Notes: a model not told the origin generated them from the sequence alone. Positions 52,900-62,253 are shown, numbered from the stretch's first letter. The stretch is DNA of 64,000 nucleotides from Thalassospira profundimaris WP0211 (GCF_000300275.1 NZ_AMRN01000009.1:112066-176065), one strand, 5' to 3'. Numbers and translations: made by a program.

Positions 52900-54549
52900 T
52901 TAGCTCTCCTGATACAGCCAGTTGCGAATGATCGAGAGAGCTTCTTCCGGGTGTTTCTCCACGATCTCGCCAATCTTCTTGACCGAGGATGCTTTCACGC
53001 GACCTTCAACCTGCGACAGGTTGATCAGTTCTTCGCCGTCATCCATGCCAGGTGCCATCGGAACGGGTGCCGGACCTTCAAGGGCCGGCGTGCCATCGGC
53101 GGTCATGTCATCGGCGAGAAGCTGACGCTGTGCCATATCCGCCGCACTCGGCAGAGTTTCGAACGCACGGGTCAGAAGCGGGCGTACCACCAGCAGGATG
53201 ACGAGGATGGCAACAATCGCCAGCACCAGCATTTCGGCGATGCGGAAGATCTCAGCCTTGTCGAGACCAAGGAACGTCTCGATCTCTTCATCCGGGAACA
53301 GGTCGGCAGTATCAGCAAACTGCATGTTGATGACCTCGACCTGATCGCTGCGTTGCGGGTCATAGCCGATGGCACTGCGCACGAGTGCTGCGATCTTTTC
53401 AAGGTCTTCCGGGGAGCGTTCCTGATACAGGCGCTCGCCATTTTCATCAGTGGTGTAGGTGCCATCAACAAGGACGGCAACCGTCACACGCGAAATCTCG
53501 CCAATTTCCTTGATCTGCGTGGTGGTTGTTTTGGAAATCTCGTAATTGACCGTTTCTTCGGTGCGGCTTTCCTGACTTTGGGTTCCTGCACCGTTGGCGG
53601 CATCAAAATTGGCATCCGGCAGATTGTTCTGAAGCGTTACCGGATCGGTGCCCTCGGTCTCGGAATTGGTCGCGTTTTCTTCAATCGTCTGGCTGGAACG
53701 AATGACGCGCTCATCCGGATTAAACCGCTCATTGGCGGTCGTAATCTTGTTGAAGTCCATTTCGACCGAGACTTCGGCGCGGACTTCGCCGTAACCAAGG
53801 GAGCGCGACAGAAGATCTTCGATGGTATTGCGCAGGCGGCTTTCGGTGCGAATGCGCATTTCATCGGCGGTCTGGGTCAGGAATGTCGACGACTGTTGTT
53901 CGCCATCACCGCGCGCAAGCAACCGGCCGCGTTCATCAATGATCGATACCTTGCCCGGATCAAGCTGGGGTACCGCAGCAGCCACAAGATGCTGGATTGC
54001 GACAACCTGTTCAGGTTTCAGTTCGCCACCGGCCATCTTGACCGCGATAGAGGCACTGGCTTCCTGGGTTTCACGTGAGAACATCTGACGTTTTGGCAGA
54101 ACCAGATGAACACGTGCCTGCTGGATCGCCTGAATGGATGCGATCGTGCGGGCCAGCTCGCCTTCAAGGGCGCGAACATGGTTGATGTTCTGTTCGAAAC
54201 TGGTGGCGCCAAAGCCGTCGGAATTGTCAAATACTTCGTACCCGACAGAGCCGCCGGTCGGCAGGCCGCTTTCGGCCATGGTCAGACGCATGCGGTTGAC
54301 CTGATCGGCCGGGACAAGAATTTCGGTACCGTTGTTGAGCAACTGGTACTGAACCTGCTGGTCTTCGAGGCGATTGACGATCTGGCTGGCGTCTGCCGGA
54401 TCCAGATCGCGATAGAGCAGTTCCATATTCGGGGCTGAAACACGCATGATCAGGAATGCAAAGAAGACAAGCAACAGCACGCCCACGCCACTGATAGCCA
54501 TCAGCCGCGTCGGTCCCAGACCCTTGAGTGTTTGTAACAAGCCGCCCAC
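52900..54549 (-). CDS. fliF: Flagellar MS-ring protein FliF
   Basis: FliF forms the membrane ring of the basal body. The 549-residue protein has a first membrane helix at about 16-36 and a second at about 440-462, flanking the periplasmic ring-building domains (ELLYRDLDPADASQIVNRLEDQQVQYQL; LARTIASIQAIQQARVHLVLPKRQMFSRE). The cytoplasmic end (EGRVKASSVKKIGEIVEKHPEEALSIIRNWL) is the FliG-binding region. It is the first gene of the minus-strand cluster that continues with fliH; no fliG lies between them. Confidence 0.96.
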   Translation of the reverse strand: MGGLLQTLKGLGPTRLMAISGVGVLLLVFFAFLIMRVSAPNMELLYRDLDPADASQIVNRLEDQQVQYQLLNNGTEILVPADQVNRMRLTMAESGLPTGGSVGYEVFDNSDGFGATSFEQNINHVRALEGELARTIASIQAIQQARVHLVLPKRQMFSRETQEASASIAVKMAGGELKPEQVVAIQHLVAAAVPQLDPGKVSIIDERGRLLARGDGEQQSSTFLTQTADEMRIRTESRLRNTIEDLLSRSLGYGEVRAEVSVEMDFNKITTANERFNPDERVIRSSQTIEENATNSETEGTDPVTLQNNLPDANFDAANGAGTQSQESRTEETVNYEISKTTTTQIKEIGEISRVTVAVLVDGTYTTDENGERLYQERSPEDLEKIAALVRSAIGYDPQRSDQVEVINMQFADTADLFPDEEIETFLGLDKAEIFRIAEMLVLAIVAILVILLVVRPLLTRAFETLPSAADMAQRQLLADDMTADGTPALEGPAPVPMAPGMDDGEELINLSQVEGRVKASSVKKIGEIVEKHPEEALSIIRNWLYQES

Positions 54550-54770
54550 GTTCGACTGCTCCGAAACGAAAATTTACCACTGTCCCCATGCGGATCGATC
54601 CGTGCGGAATACGACCAGCATTAACAACGAATAGTTCTCCATGCTGAAGAACAGGTTAACAACCGGCAATTTTTGCCCAGTCATCGGATTCAAATTTATC
54701 AGTGATTTGAATCGCTTGGATATTTGATGACCGAATTGTTCTGCCCTTAATGTAGTGAGTCAATCGGGCA

Positions 54771-54797
54771 AAAAGAAGCCCGGCAATTGTGCCGGGC
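54771..54797 (-). terminator. Intrinsic terminator after flgE
   Basis: On the minus strand gcccggca pairs perfectly with tgccgggc (54778-54797) and is followed by ttcttttt. Confidence 0.85.
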
Positions 54798-54817
54798 GAG
54801 TCTCTATTGGTGCAATA

Positions 54818-54847
54818 TGTTTCAGGGCGGGCTAACGCCCTGAAACA
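54818..54847 (-). other. Second hairpin directly after the flgE stop
   Basis: A perfect 12-base stem (tgtttcagggcg / cgccctgaaaca) with a six-base loop lies nine bases after the flgE stop, upstream of the terminator proper. It may protect the mRNA 3' end. Confidence 0.6.
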
Positions 54848-54855
54848 GATGTCAA

Positions 54856-56598
54856 TTACCGTTTGATACGGATCAGCTCGTCGAGCATTTCATCGGTCGT
54901 GGTGATCGTCTTGGTGTTCGCGGAATAGGCGCGCTGGGTAACGATCATGTTGGTGAATTCCTCGCCAAGATCGACGTTGGACCCTTCAAGCGCAGATGCG
55001 ACAACGTTACCCGCCCCGTTCAGGCCCGGTTCACGCAGCAGGTAATCACCTGACTCACGTGTCTGGCGATAAACGTTACCAGTGTGGTTTTCCATTTCAT
55101 CAGGGGCTTCGAACGTTGCGATCGCCAACTTGTAGACCGGGCGTTTCACACCGTTTGCGAATTCCACCTGCAGGAAGCCGTCCTCGGTGAAGGCATAGTT
55201 CACCATGGTCCCGGCCTGTGCACCGTTCTGGTTGATGAAGTGGGTGGTGTATTCGACAAGGTTCCCGTTCGCATCCGAACCGGCGGCGAACTGGGTAATG
55301 CCGTTACCAAGACCAATGGTACCAAAATCAAGGGTGAAAGAGCTTGCGTCTGAACCATTGGTCCATTCAGCCGAGATGTTGGTATCGACGAGGCTTCCGT
55401 TCACACCGACGGTCGTCGCGCCGACAGTCGCCTGAACACCTGTAAAGCTCTGCAAGTTACCAGAACCGTCGAATGTAATCGTACCGGCCTGGATCAGGCC
55501 GTTCGGGTGGTCGGTGGCATCAAGCTCACCAGTTGTAGTATTTCCTGTAAGTTCGAAGCCCCAGCGGTTTTGACCGAGTTTGACAACCTGAAGGTTTACA
55601 GTGTGTGCGGAACCAAGGGAGTCATAGATGGTAACCGGCATGGTGTTATCTTCGGCAACGGTTCCACTTGCGAGATCACCCGCTGAATAAGTGGAAGCAA
55701 GGGTCGCCGGGAACGGCCCGGTAAAGCCAAGGGCAGTAAGCGGGGTATTGTTGTTGTTTGTAATGGTGACATTCTGATCGGCAAAGGCGCCGGTCAGCGT
55801 CATGGTATCATTGGTGCCAGTGGTGGTCGTCGTGGCCGATATGCCAGTCACAGCACTGATCTTGGCCGCGAGAGTTGCGAGTGTATCCGCAGCAGTGATA
55901 GTAATGGTTGTTGTCGTTCCCTCATGGGTGATATCAAAACTGTCACCAGCAGAAATGCCGCCGAACCCGTCAAGAAGGGTCGTGTCGTAGTCAAGACCTG
56001 CCGTTGTCGAGACATTGGTGCCACCGGTAACAGCCGTTTCGTCAGAGTTCAGGTTGGCACCGAATTCGATAGTAGTGGTCGATGCGGCAGCCGTCAGAAT
56101 CGAGTTGATATCAAGAACCTGAAGGTCGGTCACAGCCGAGCTGTTTGACGTTGTGGCGTTGCCGTTTCCATCAAGAAGGCCGCCATCACGGTCAGTAGCC
56201 CAACCCTGAACATAATAGCCCGCAGTGTTGCGCAGATAGCCGTCATCATCCGGCTTGAAGTCGCCAGCACGTGTAAAGAACAGTTCGTCGTTTGTGCCAG
56301 GGTTTGCAGTACCACGAACGATGAAGAAACCATCACCAGAAATGGCTGCTGCCGTGGTTGACGAGGTTGCTTGCAACAGACCCTGCTTGCTGATCAGGGC
56401 GGTCGGATGGAACCGAACGCCACCAGGCGTGTAGCGGGTATCTGTGGCAGATTCAGTTACAAGGGTCGAGAAACGACCGATGGTTCCCTTGTAACCGATC
56501 GTGTTTAGGTTCGAGATGTTGTCCGAGATGACGCCCAGGTTCTGAGACTGGGCATTCAGGCCGGAGACACCGGAAATCATTGCACCAAAAAGGCTCAT
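54856..56598 (-). CDS. flgE: Flagellar hook protein FlgE
   Basis: FlgE builds the hook. The 580-residue protein has the conserved flagellar rod/hook N-terminus (MSLFGAMISGVSGLNAQSQNLGVISDNISNLNTIGYKG) and C-terminus (NVDLGEEFTNMIVTQRAYSANTKTITTTDEMLDELIRIKR). The middle is a Thr-rich variable region (TTTTGTNDTMTL) exposed on the hook surface, and larger than in enteric FlgE. It is the third gene of a fliK-flgD-flgE unit. Confidence 0.96.
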   Translation of the reverse strand: MSLFGAMISGVSGLNAQSQNLGVISDNISNLNTIGYKGTIGRFSTLVTESATDTRYTPGGVRFHPTALISKQGLLQATSSTTAAAISGDGFFIVRGTANPGTNDELFFTRAGDFKPDDDGYLRNTAGYYVQGWATDRDGGLLDGNGNATTSNSSAVTDLQVLDINSILTAAASTTTIEFGANLNSDETAVTGGTNVSTTAGLDYDTTLLDGFGGISAGDSFDITHEGTTTTITITAADTLATLAAKISAVTGISATTTTTGTNDTMTLTGAFADQNVTITNNNNTPLTALGFTGPFPATLASTYSAGDLASGTVAEDNTMPVTIYDSLGSAHTVNLQVVKLGQNRWGFELTGNTTTGELDATDHPNGLIQAGTITFDGSGNLQSFTGVQATVGATTVGVNGSLVDTNISAEWTNGSDASSFTLDFGTIGLGNGITQFAAGSDANGNLVEYTTHFINQNGAQAGTMVNYAFTEDGFLQVEFANGVKRPVYKLAIATFEAPDEMENHTGNVYRQTRESGDYLLREPGLNGAGNVVASALEGSNVDLGEEFTNMIVTQRAYSANTKTITTTDEMLDELIRIKR

Positions 56599-56646
56599 TT
56601 TTCTTCTCCTGTTTCACAGGGTGTTGATCAAATCCGGATGAATGCC

Positions 56647-57435
56647 CTAGGCGGCTTCTTCCTGCTGTTCAGATCCGGAGTTATCCCCGGTATTATCAGT
56701 ATTATCGGTATTGTCAGTGCCAGTATCGGTGCTGTTCGCGCCCAACTTGACGTTGGTGAGCGTCGAGAACGGCACAGAGACATCGCCAAGACGGAGATAG
56801 ATGTCTGTATCGTCGATATCGACACTGTCGACAGTACCGATGATGCCAATCGCGACAGAGGCGGGTCTGCCTTTGTCATCCTTGAAGGTGTCACCGTTTG
56901 CGGCCATCGGTTGAACAACCAGCGTGTAGGCACCTGCGTCCTGTTCAACACCGTTGTTGTTTTTGCCATCCCAGGTAAAGGTCTGGAGGCCAGAAACATC
57001 GGTGAGTTCTTCGGAGTAGATCGTTTTGCCGCTTTGATCCTGAATTTGCAGTTTCATACGGGGAACTTCTGGCGCGACATTGTATTTGTAGGTGAGCTCT
57101 TCGCCTTCGTCGCGCCAGTTGGTGTCACCAACTGCCTCGATCTGCGCACCGACATAAGACAGGGCAGAGAGCTGACGCTGCTGTCCCTGCATTGCGAGCA
57201 GGTCTTCGAGGTTCTTGTTGCTCTGAATGCCTTGCTCAACCTGGGCGAACTGGCTCAACTGGTCAGTGAATTTGTCACTTTCCATCGGCGAGGTCGGATC
57301 CTGATTCTTGAGCTGTGTGGTCAGCAGGGTCAGAAACGTATCGAAGTTTTGCGCTAGCTGACTGGCAGAGCTGCTTGAACCGGCATTGGTGTTGGTCTGA
57401 GAGAGGCCAACGTTTGTCAGGGATGAAACGGTCAT
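56647..57435 (-). CDS. flgD: Hook-cap protein FlgD
   Basis: FlgD caps the growing hook and helps FlgE subunits polymerise. The 262-residue protein has the N-terminal region ASQLAQNFDTFLTLLTTQLKNQDPTSPMESDKFTDQLSQFAQVEQGIQSN and the later tudor/FlgD-Ig domains (MKLQIQDQSGKTIYS, FTWDGKNNNG). The end is a short Asp-Asn-Thr repeat (DNTDNTDNT). It lies between fliK and flgE. Confidence 0.95.
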   Translation of the reverse strand: MTVSSLTNVGLSQTNTNAGSSSSASQLAQNFDTFLTLLTTQLKNQDPTSPMESDKFTDQLSQFAQVEQGIQSNKNLEDLLAMQGQQRQLSALSYVGAQIEAVGDTNWRDEGEELTYKYNVAPEVPRMKLQIQDQSGKTIYSEELTDVSGLQTFTWDGKNNNGVEQDAGAYTLVVQPMAANGDTFKDDKGRPASVAIGIIGTVDSVDIDDTDIYLRLGDVSVPFSTLTNVKLGANSTDTGTDNTDNTDNTGDNSGSEQQEEAA

Positions 57436-57456
57436 GGGATTTGCCCTCTACCTTTT

Positions 57457-59097
57457 CTATATCCGGATATCGACAAGGCCGTTGGGATTAATCCCGTAGC
57501 CAATGGCGACATGTTCGGCGAGTTCGGTTCCACTCATGACATCACCTTCATCCGGGCTGCTGCCCTGATCGGCGGTCATACGGGATTGGCCGTTGCCTTC
57601 CTGACTCTGGCCACCTTCATTCCTGTGTTCGAAGGTGAAGCTTTGACTGTCTGCATTCAGACCGGCGTCTTTCAGCGCTTGCTGCAAGGCACGGGAATCC
57701 TGACGTAACATGTCGAGTGTTTCGCGTGTGTCAGCCTGAATGACACCCTGGATTCGACCATCCTGACCAATTTCCATTTTGACATCGACGCGCCCAAGAT
57801 GTTCAGGTCGAAGCTGAACAGAGATCTTGTCAACGCCTTCGCTGGCTGCATTGCGGACCGAAACAGCGACTTGCTGCTGAACCTGTTGCGAGTGGGCCTG
57901 ACGTGCGGTGTGTGCGGTCTGACCACCCGTGTTGGTCTGATGCAGATTGTTGGCACTTCCCGGTTGGCCGTTGGCTGTTGCTGTGGCCTCAGTGCCGCCA
58001 GTTGCGGTAACCGCACTGCTGGTTGACATATTCTGCGCGGCGGTCGGGTTGTTTTGCGCGTTCGGTCCGGCTGCTGCGGCCATTGCCTGCTGTGCTGCCT
58101 GGGCAGTTTGTGCCGGGTTGGCTGCGGAAGCCTGCTGGGTGCTATTATTGGTCTGGCCGGTGGTAGCCGTGTTTGTGGTGCCGGTGGCATCGGTTTTACC
58201 TTTGCCGTCACCGGTCATTGAATCGACAACCCGCGAAAGGAACTTGTCGGAGGACATTTCATCGCCGGCCCCCGCATCCGCACCATTCAGTGCCATCTTG
58301 GCAGAGGACGCTGCAGCAGGCTGCGACAGGGCAGTTGAATTCATCAAGCCGTCTGTCGTGCTATCCGCAGTGGCGTTACCATTGGTGGCACCGGTTGCGG
58401 CCTGACCATTTGCCAGGGCTGCATTCTGGGCATTTGCTGCACCATTAGTACCAGCAGCCTTCATTTTGGCGGCTTCTGCCTTGGCCAATTCAATGGCTTC
58501 GGGGGATCCGGGAAGCGGAACGGCTTGTGTCGGCTGGTTGGGGTCGACCACGCCAGCGTCGGCCGTCAGGGGGCTGTCGCCGTCTGACTTGGTATCATCT
58601 GATTCTGCTGATGTGGTTTCGTCGGATGCGGAAGCAGTGTTTTCCCCTTCCTGAGGTGCAGCTTCGTTATCGTTTGAACGATCACCGCCATCGGCAGTTT
58701 CCATGTCCTCGCCAGCGAGATCATCTTCCGAGTTGGCTTCCACGTCGCGCGGTTCATCGGATTTAGGATCATCGATTTTGGCATGATCATCATGATCTTC
58801 GTAGTCATCATGTGATGCGCGGATGGGGTCTTCTTCGCGGCGATCTTCGGAACGCGCCTCATTGATGCTGCGTTCGTCGCGTGCGGATCTTTCGGCAGCC
58901 CTATCCGAGCGCCGATCATCGAAATTCTTCTGGGCAGATTTTGCCGCGTCGTATTTGACCTGATGACTTTGCTCAGACCAGTTGTCTGTGATTGATGCCA
59001 TGACATCACCAAAGCCTGATCCCTTGCGTTCGCTAGGGTTTGTGCCGGGAATGGAGACAGTTGGCATCACGCTATTTGTAATCGCAGAGCTGTTCAT
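57457..59097 (-). CDS. fliK: Hook-length control protein FliK
   Basis: FliK measures hook length and switches export specificity. The 546-residue protein has a highly charged N-terminal part (many Asp, Arg, Glu, Ser), an Ala/Thr/Gln-rich middle, and the Flg_hook domain at the end: KISVQLRPEHLGRVDVKMEIGQDGRIQGVIQADTRETLDMLRQDSRALQQALKDAGLNA. A sigma-54-type promoter lies 36-51 bases before the start. flgD and flgE follow. Confidence 0.93.
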   Translation of the reverse strand: MNSSAITNSVMPTVSIPGTNPSERKGSGFGDVMASITDNWSEQSHQVKYDAAKSAQKNFDDRRSDRAAERSARDERSINEARSEDRREEDPIRASHDDYEDHDDHAKIDDPKSDEPRDVEANSEDDLAGEDMETADGGDRSNDNEAAPQEGENTASASDETTSAESDDTKSDGDSPLTADAGVVDPNQPTQAVPLPGSPEAIELAKAEAAKMKAAGTNGAANAQNAALANGQAATGATNGNATADSTTDGLMNSTALSQPAAASSAKMALNGADAGAGDEMSSDKFLSRVVDSMTGDGKGKTDATGTTNTATTGQTNNSTQQASAANPAQTAQAAQQAMAAAAGPNAQNNPTAAQNMSTSSAVTATGGTEATATANGQPGSANNLHQTNTGGQTAHTARQAHSQQVQQQVAVSVRNAASEGVDKISVQLRPEHLGRVDVKMEIGQDGRIQGVIQADTRETLDMLRQDSRALQQALKDAGLNADSQSFTFEHRNEGGQSQEGNGQSRMTADQGSSPDEGDVMSGTELAEHVAIGYGINPNGLVDIRI

Positions 59098-59132
59098 GAC
59101 CTTGGTCCTTATGGAAGCAGTGTCAGAACATG

Positions 59133-59148
59133 TGCAAGTGGCGGGCCA
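59133..59148 (-). promoter_or_regulatory. Sigma-54-type promoter of fliK-flgD-flgE
   Basis: Read on the minus strand it is TGGCCCGCCACTTGCA, matching the sigma-54 consensus (GG at -24, TTGC at -12, correct ten-base gap) with one change in the upstream block. It lies about 36 bases before the fliK start. Confidence 0.75.
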
Positions 59149-59296
59149 GTTTTGATTGTTAACGTTTTCTACATAGTTTCAGCAGGTTAGCAGTGCCTTG
59201 GCAGAAAGGGCAGATTTTGCCTTACGCGGGGTTTGGCCAATGCCGGGCAAAAATGAACCTGTGATTTAGGGGCCCGGTCAAAAGCAGGCCAAAAAC

Positions 59297-59329
59297 AAAA
59301 AAGACCTCCGAAAATTTCGGAGGTCTTTA
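59297..59329 (-). terminator. Intrinsic terminator after fliS
   Basis: aaagacctccg and cggaggtcttt form an 11-base stem with an A/T loop. On the minus strand a T run follows. Confidence 0.88.
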
Positions 59330-59358
59330 ATCTGATGCGAGATACCTGGTGTTTGGGA

Positions 59359-59859
59359 TCAGGCAGAAATTGACAGGCCGGTTTTCGCCGGTGCCTGTGG
59401 TTCTGTTTCTTCGCTTGCAGTTGCCGTTTCGTTGGTAAGCGCCGGGCGTGCTTGTTGCGCGGTCAAAACTGCCTGACGCAGTTCACCTTCGCTTTTCTCA
59501 GAAAGCTCGGCCCATGAATCGCGAAGTGGTGTCAGAAGCTTGATCACTTCTGCTGCGGCGTTGGGATCATTTTTTCGATCCACATCCATCAGACGGAGCA
59601 TGCAGTGGGTATAGAGCCGTTCCAGATTTGCGGCGATTTCGCCGCCCTGTTCCATATCCAAAGTGTTCGAAAGATGGGCAATCAGTTCCTGTGCACTGCA
59701 GTTCGCATTGCAACGGCCCTGAATGTCATTCCGCTCAATCGCGTGTTGCGCCTCCTGCAAGCGCGACAAGGTCTTTTCAAACAGCATGAACACCATCTTT
59801 GCCGGTGTGGCTGTATTGACCTGTTGTTGCTTGTATGTATGGGCGGCGTGTTCGTTCAT
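59359..59859 (-). CDS. fliS: Flagellin export chaperone FliS
   Basis: FliS binds the flagellin C-terminus and keeps it from polymerising in the cytoplasm. The 166-residue protein begins with the family pattern AAHTYKQQQVNTATPAKMVFMLFEKTLSRLQEA, and continues with LSNTLDMEQGGEIAANLERLYTHCMLRLMDVD. Its last 30 residues are a Thr/Ala/Glu-rich tail. AAGGAG precedes the start. It follows fliD on the same strand. Confidence 0.93.
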   Translation of the reverse strand: MNEHAAHTYKQQQVNTATPAKMVFMLFEKTLSRLQEAQHAIERNDIQGRCNANCSAQELIAHLSNTLDMEQGGEIAANLERLYTHCMLRLMDVDRKNDPNAAAEVIKLLTPLRDSWAELSEKSEGELRQAVLTAQQARPALTNETATASEETEPQAPAKTGLSISA

Positions 59860-59916
59860 GCGACACTCCTTGGTATGCTAAGCGTGAGTTCAGTGTGCAT
59901 GTATGGCAGACAAAAG

Positions 59917-61689
59917 TTAACCACTATCTTTTCCAGCGGCCATCAATTCGTCGAGAGAACTCTGAATGTTCTTCATGCGTGCAAGGGCCGATTCCATTGC
60001 AATGAACTGATCCATAAGGACTTCTCGCTGACGGGTAAGACGTTCGTCAATGCGGTCAACTTTTTCTTCGTAAGAAGTGGTCTGGACTTCCAGATCGGAG
60101 ATGGCCTGGGTCAAACTACCGTCTTCTTCGTCCAGAATAGAATCCAGTTCGAAGTAGAATTGCGCACCGATCCCGATGCTGGTGGTTACAGTCGCTGTAT
60201 CGGATGCATTTGCATCCCCACCGTAAAACAGGCGCAAACCGTCGGCCGTGCGGATACTGTTGCCGGATACAACGGCGTTCTTGCCGGTCGTTGTCACGCC
60301 ATTGACGGTGATATCGTAGGTGACGCTGTTGATCGTACCGCCGGATGCATCAATGTTGAACTCGTAGGTTGCGGCATTGGTTTTGCCGTCAAAGCCGGTC
60401 ATCGTGACGTCAGAATTGTCAGACTTCCCGCGGAACAGGAACAGTTCCATCACTTCTTGCGGTTCGTTGAGCAACGCTTCGTTCAGGGCTGCCTCGTCAA
60501 GATCGATGGTTTTGCTGAGCATCGGGTCTTCGTTCGCGCCATAGGCAACGAAATCCAGACCAATTTCTGCCAGGACCGAATAGTCGTCCTTGTCGGGTCT
60601 GTCGGTTACACCGTTCGCAAAGGAACCTGCAATCTGTTGCAGGGCAGATTCAATGCCTTTGACAGACGTATTGCCGAGCAACACCGCATCTTCCGAGGAC
60701 TCGCCAGTGGTCGGATCAACGAAAGTCTTTTCGTTGATGAATGTCTGAACAGCATTATAGGCTTCGACAAAATTGAGGATTGCCGTTTTCGCCTGATTAA
60801 GGTCCTGTTCGATTTCAATCGTGATCTCGGTGCCCGGTTCAGCGTCATAGAGGCTGATGCTCAGGCCATCAATAAGATCAGAGAATTCGTTGGATCCGCG
60901 CGTAACAGTGATGCCATCAAGCGTGATGCTGGCATTGTTGCCATCATCAATAACGTTGGCAGCATTGATTGTCGTCGGGTCTGTCAGAACACCGAGGCTT
61001 TGCAAAACACTGCCGGTGTCGTCACTAAACGACATGCGATTGGCCTCGCCCTCATCGACCGAGGTCAGGATCAGTGTACTTTCGGTTTCTGAAACCTTGA
61101 CGACCGAAGCCTGAATACCGGTCGTATCCTTGACGTTGTTGATCTTGTCACGGATGTCCTGAAGCGTATCACCAGCCGCGACGGTCACGCTTGAGCTGCC
61201 AGTGCCACCGGTTATCGTAAATGTGCCAGTGCCCGTAAGTCCGGTGACGTCAGCGCTTGCCGCGACAGACTGGGTGTTACTCGAAAGCTTGTGCTTGCTT
61301 GCGACTTGGTTGATTTCGAACTTGTAGCTTCCGGTCTCGGCGGCGTTTGAGGCGACAACACCGATTAAAGATCCTGCTTCGGTGGTGTTGTTCGTGGAAG
61401 CAAAAATCTGTTTGGCTTCAAAGATGTTTCGCGAGTTGTCGAAGCTGGTCGCACCATAGAGGTTCGCCATGGAGTCCTTAAGGGTACCAACAAGCGTCTG
61501 CAGCTCTTTCAGCGCAGCAATTTTCTCGTCGTTTGCTTCAATCCGCTTTTCAAGATTGTCAGCTGGAATACGACGGGCAGCAATCATCTTGTCGACAGTG
61601 TCGACGAAATCGATGTTGGAGGAGCCGCCAGACAACTGGACGCGACCGTTATCGCCAACATAGATATTATTTAAATTCAGACTGCTCAT
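59917..61689 (-). CDS. fliD: Flagellar filament cap FliD
   Basis: FliD caps the filament and guides flagellin folding. The 590-residue protein has the FliD N-terminal coiled region (VDTVDKMIAARRIPADNLEKRIEANDEKIAALKELQTLVGTLK), several Ser/Thr/Gly-rich beta domains, and the C-terminal coiled region (YEEKVDRIDERLTRQREVLMDQFIAMESALARMKNIQSSLDELM). AAGGAG precedes the start, and a good sigma-54-type promoter lies about 68-83 bases upstream. fliS follows after 57 bases. Confidence 0.95.
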   Translation of the reverse strand: MSSLNLNNIYVGDNGRVQLSGGSSNIDFVDTVDKMIAARRIPADNLEKRIEANDEKIAALKELQTLVGTLKDSMANLYGATSFDNSRNIFEAKQIFASTNNTTEAGSLIGVVASNAAETGSYKFEINQVASKHKLSSNTQSVAASADVTGLTGTGTFTITGGTGSSSVTVAAGDTLQDIRDKINNVKDTTGIQASVVKVSETESTLILTSVDEGEANRMSFSDDTGSVLQSLGVLTDPTTINAANVIDDGNNASITLDGITVTRGSNEFSDLIDGLSISLYDAEPGTEITIEIEQDLNQAKTAILNFVEAYNAVQTFINEKTFVDPTTGESSEDAVLLGNTSVKGIESALQQIAGSFANGVTDRPDKDDYSVLAEIGLDFVAYGANEDPMLSKTIDLDEAALNEALLNEPQEVMELFLFRGKSDNSDVTMTGFDGKTNAATYEFNIDASGGTINSVTYDITVNGVTTTGKNAVVSGNSIRTADGLRLFYGGDANASDTATVTTSIGIGAQFYFELDSILDEEDGSLTQAISDLEVQTTSYEEKVDRIDERLTRQREVLMDQFIAMESALARMKNIQSSLDELMAAGKDSG

Positions 61690-61756
61690 TGGTGTAGCTC
61701 CTTGGGTGCTCCCGGCTGATTTTGCCTGCTAGCGGTATGTTTTGTCAAACCGAACT

Positions 61757-61772
61757 GCAAGAACCGTGCCTA
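61757..61772 (-). promoter_or_regulatory. Sigma-54-type promoter of fliD-fliS
   Basis: Read on the minus strand it is AGGCACGGTTCTTGCA. GGCACG, four bases, and TTGCA match the sigma-54 consensus exactly in the -24 and -12 core, giving an expected leader of about 55 bases before fliD. Confidence 0.85.
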
Positions 61773-61791
61773 TATGCGCCCACTCGCTGTG

Positions 61792-62160
61792 TTAAATTTC
61801 TTCGTCGACAAAGCTGCCGAGATACTCGCGCATCTGCGAGAACAGTTGCTGCAGTTCTTTGGACGGTAGTTCACGCAGGACTTCACCGCTGGTGCGGTCG
61901 GTAACTTTTGCCACGACGCGGCCGGTGTCCTGGTTAAAGTTCAGCTCAACCCGTGCCGTACCATCGGCAAGGTCGGGCAGATCCATACTTGCAAGTGCAT
62001 CCTGCATTTTCTGCGGAACTGCAGAAGGTTTGTTTTCCGGTTTTGCTACCGGTGAAGAAACCGCACTGGTTTTGGCTGGTGCGACTTCCGGTACGCTCGC
62101 AGCAGCATGGGGGATGCCCCCGGAGCCACTCGACGCACTATAGTTTTTTACGACTTCCAT
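61792..62160 (-). CDS. flaG: FlaG-family flagellar protein
   Basis: The 122-residue protein has an Ala/Ser/Pro-rich N-terminal half and the FlaG domain at the end: ARVELNFNQDTGRVVAKVTDRTSGEVLRELPSKELQQLFSQM. FlaG proteins affect filament length; the mechanism is not firmly known. It stands between fliC and fliD. AAGGAG lies eight bases before the start. Confidence 0.88.
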   Translation of the reverse strand: MEVVKNYSASSGSGGIPHAAASVPEVAPAKTSAVSSPVAKPENKPSAVPQKMQDALASMDLPDLADGTARVELNFNQDTGRVVAKVTDRTSGEVLRELPSKELQQLFSQMREYLGSFVDEEI

Positions 62161-62181
62161 TTTTCAGCTCCTTAAAGCCGC

Positions 62182-62238
62182 CATCCTGTAACAGCAGGAT
62201 GAAACTTAAAAAAGACGATTGCCGGCAATCAGTGCCGG
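62182..62238 (-). terminator. Terminator region after fliC
   Basis: On the minus strand ccggca/tgccgg (62222-62238) forms a stem, followed after six bases by tctttttt. A second stem catcctg/caggatg (62182-62201) lies just before flaG. Confidence 0.7.
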
Positions 62239-62253
62239 GGGACGAGAGTTAGG

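Larger units (their letters stand above)
54550..54855. other. Intergenic region between flgE and fliF
   Basis: There is no gene in these 306 bases. The fliF promoter should lie here, but I find no convincing sigma-54 or sigma-70 match. The left half holds two hairpins belonging to the flgE end. Confidence 0.5.

Noticed and set aside
54773..54786. GG-N10-GC pattern resembling a sigma-54 site on the minus strand upstream of flgE's end region
   Set aside because: It is formed by the terminator stem and its T run and points away from fliF.
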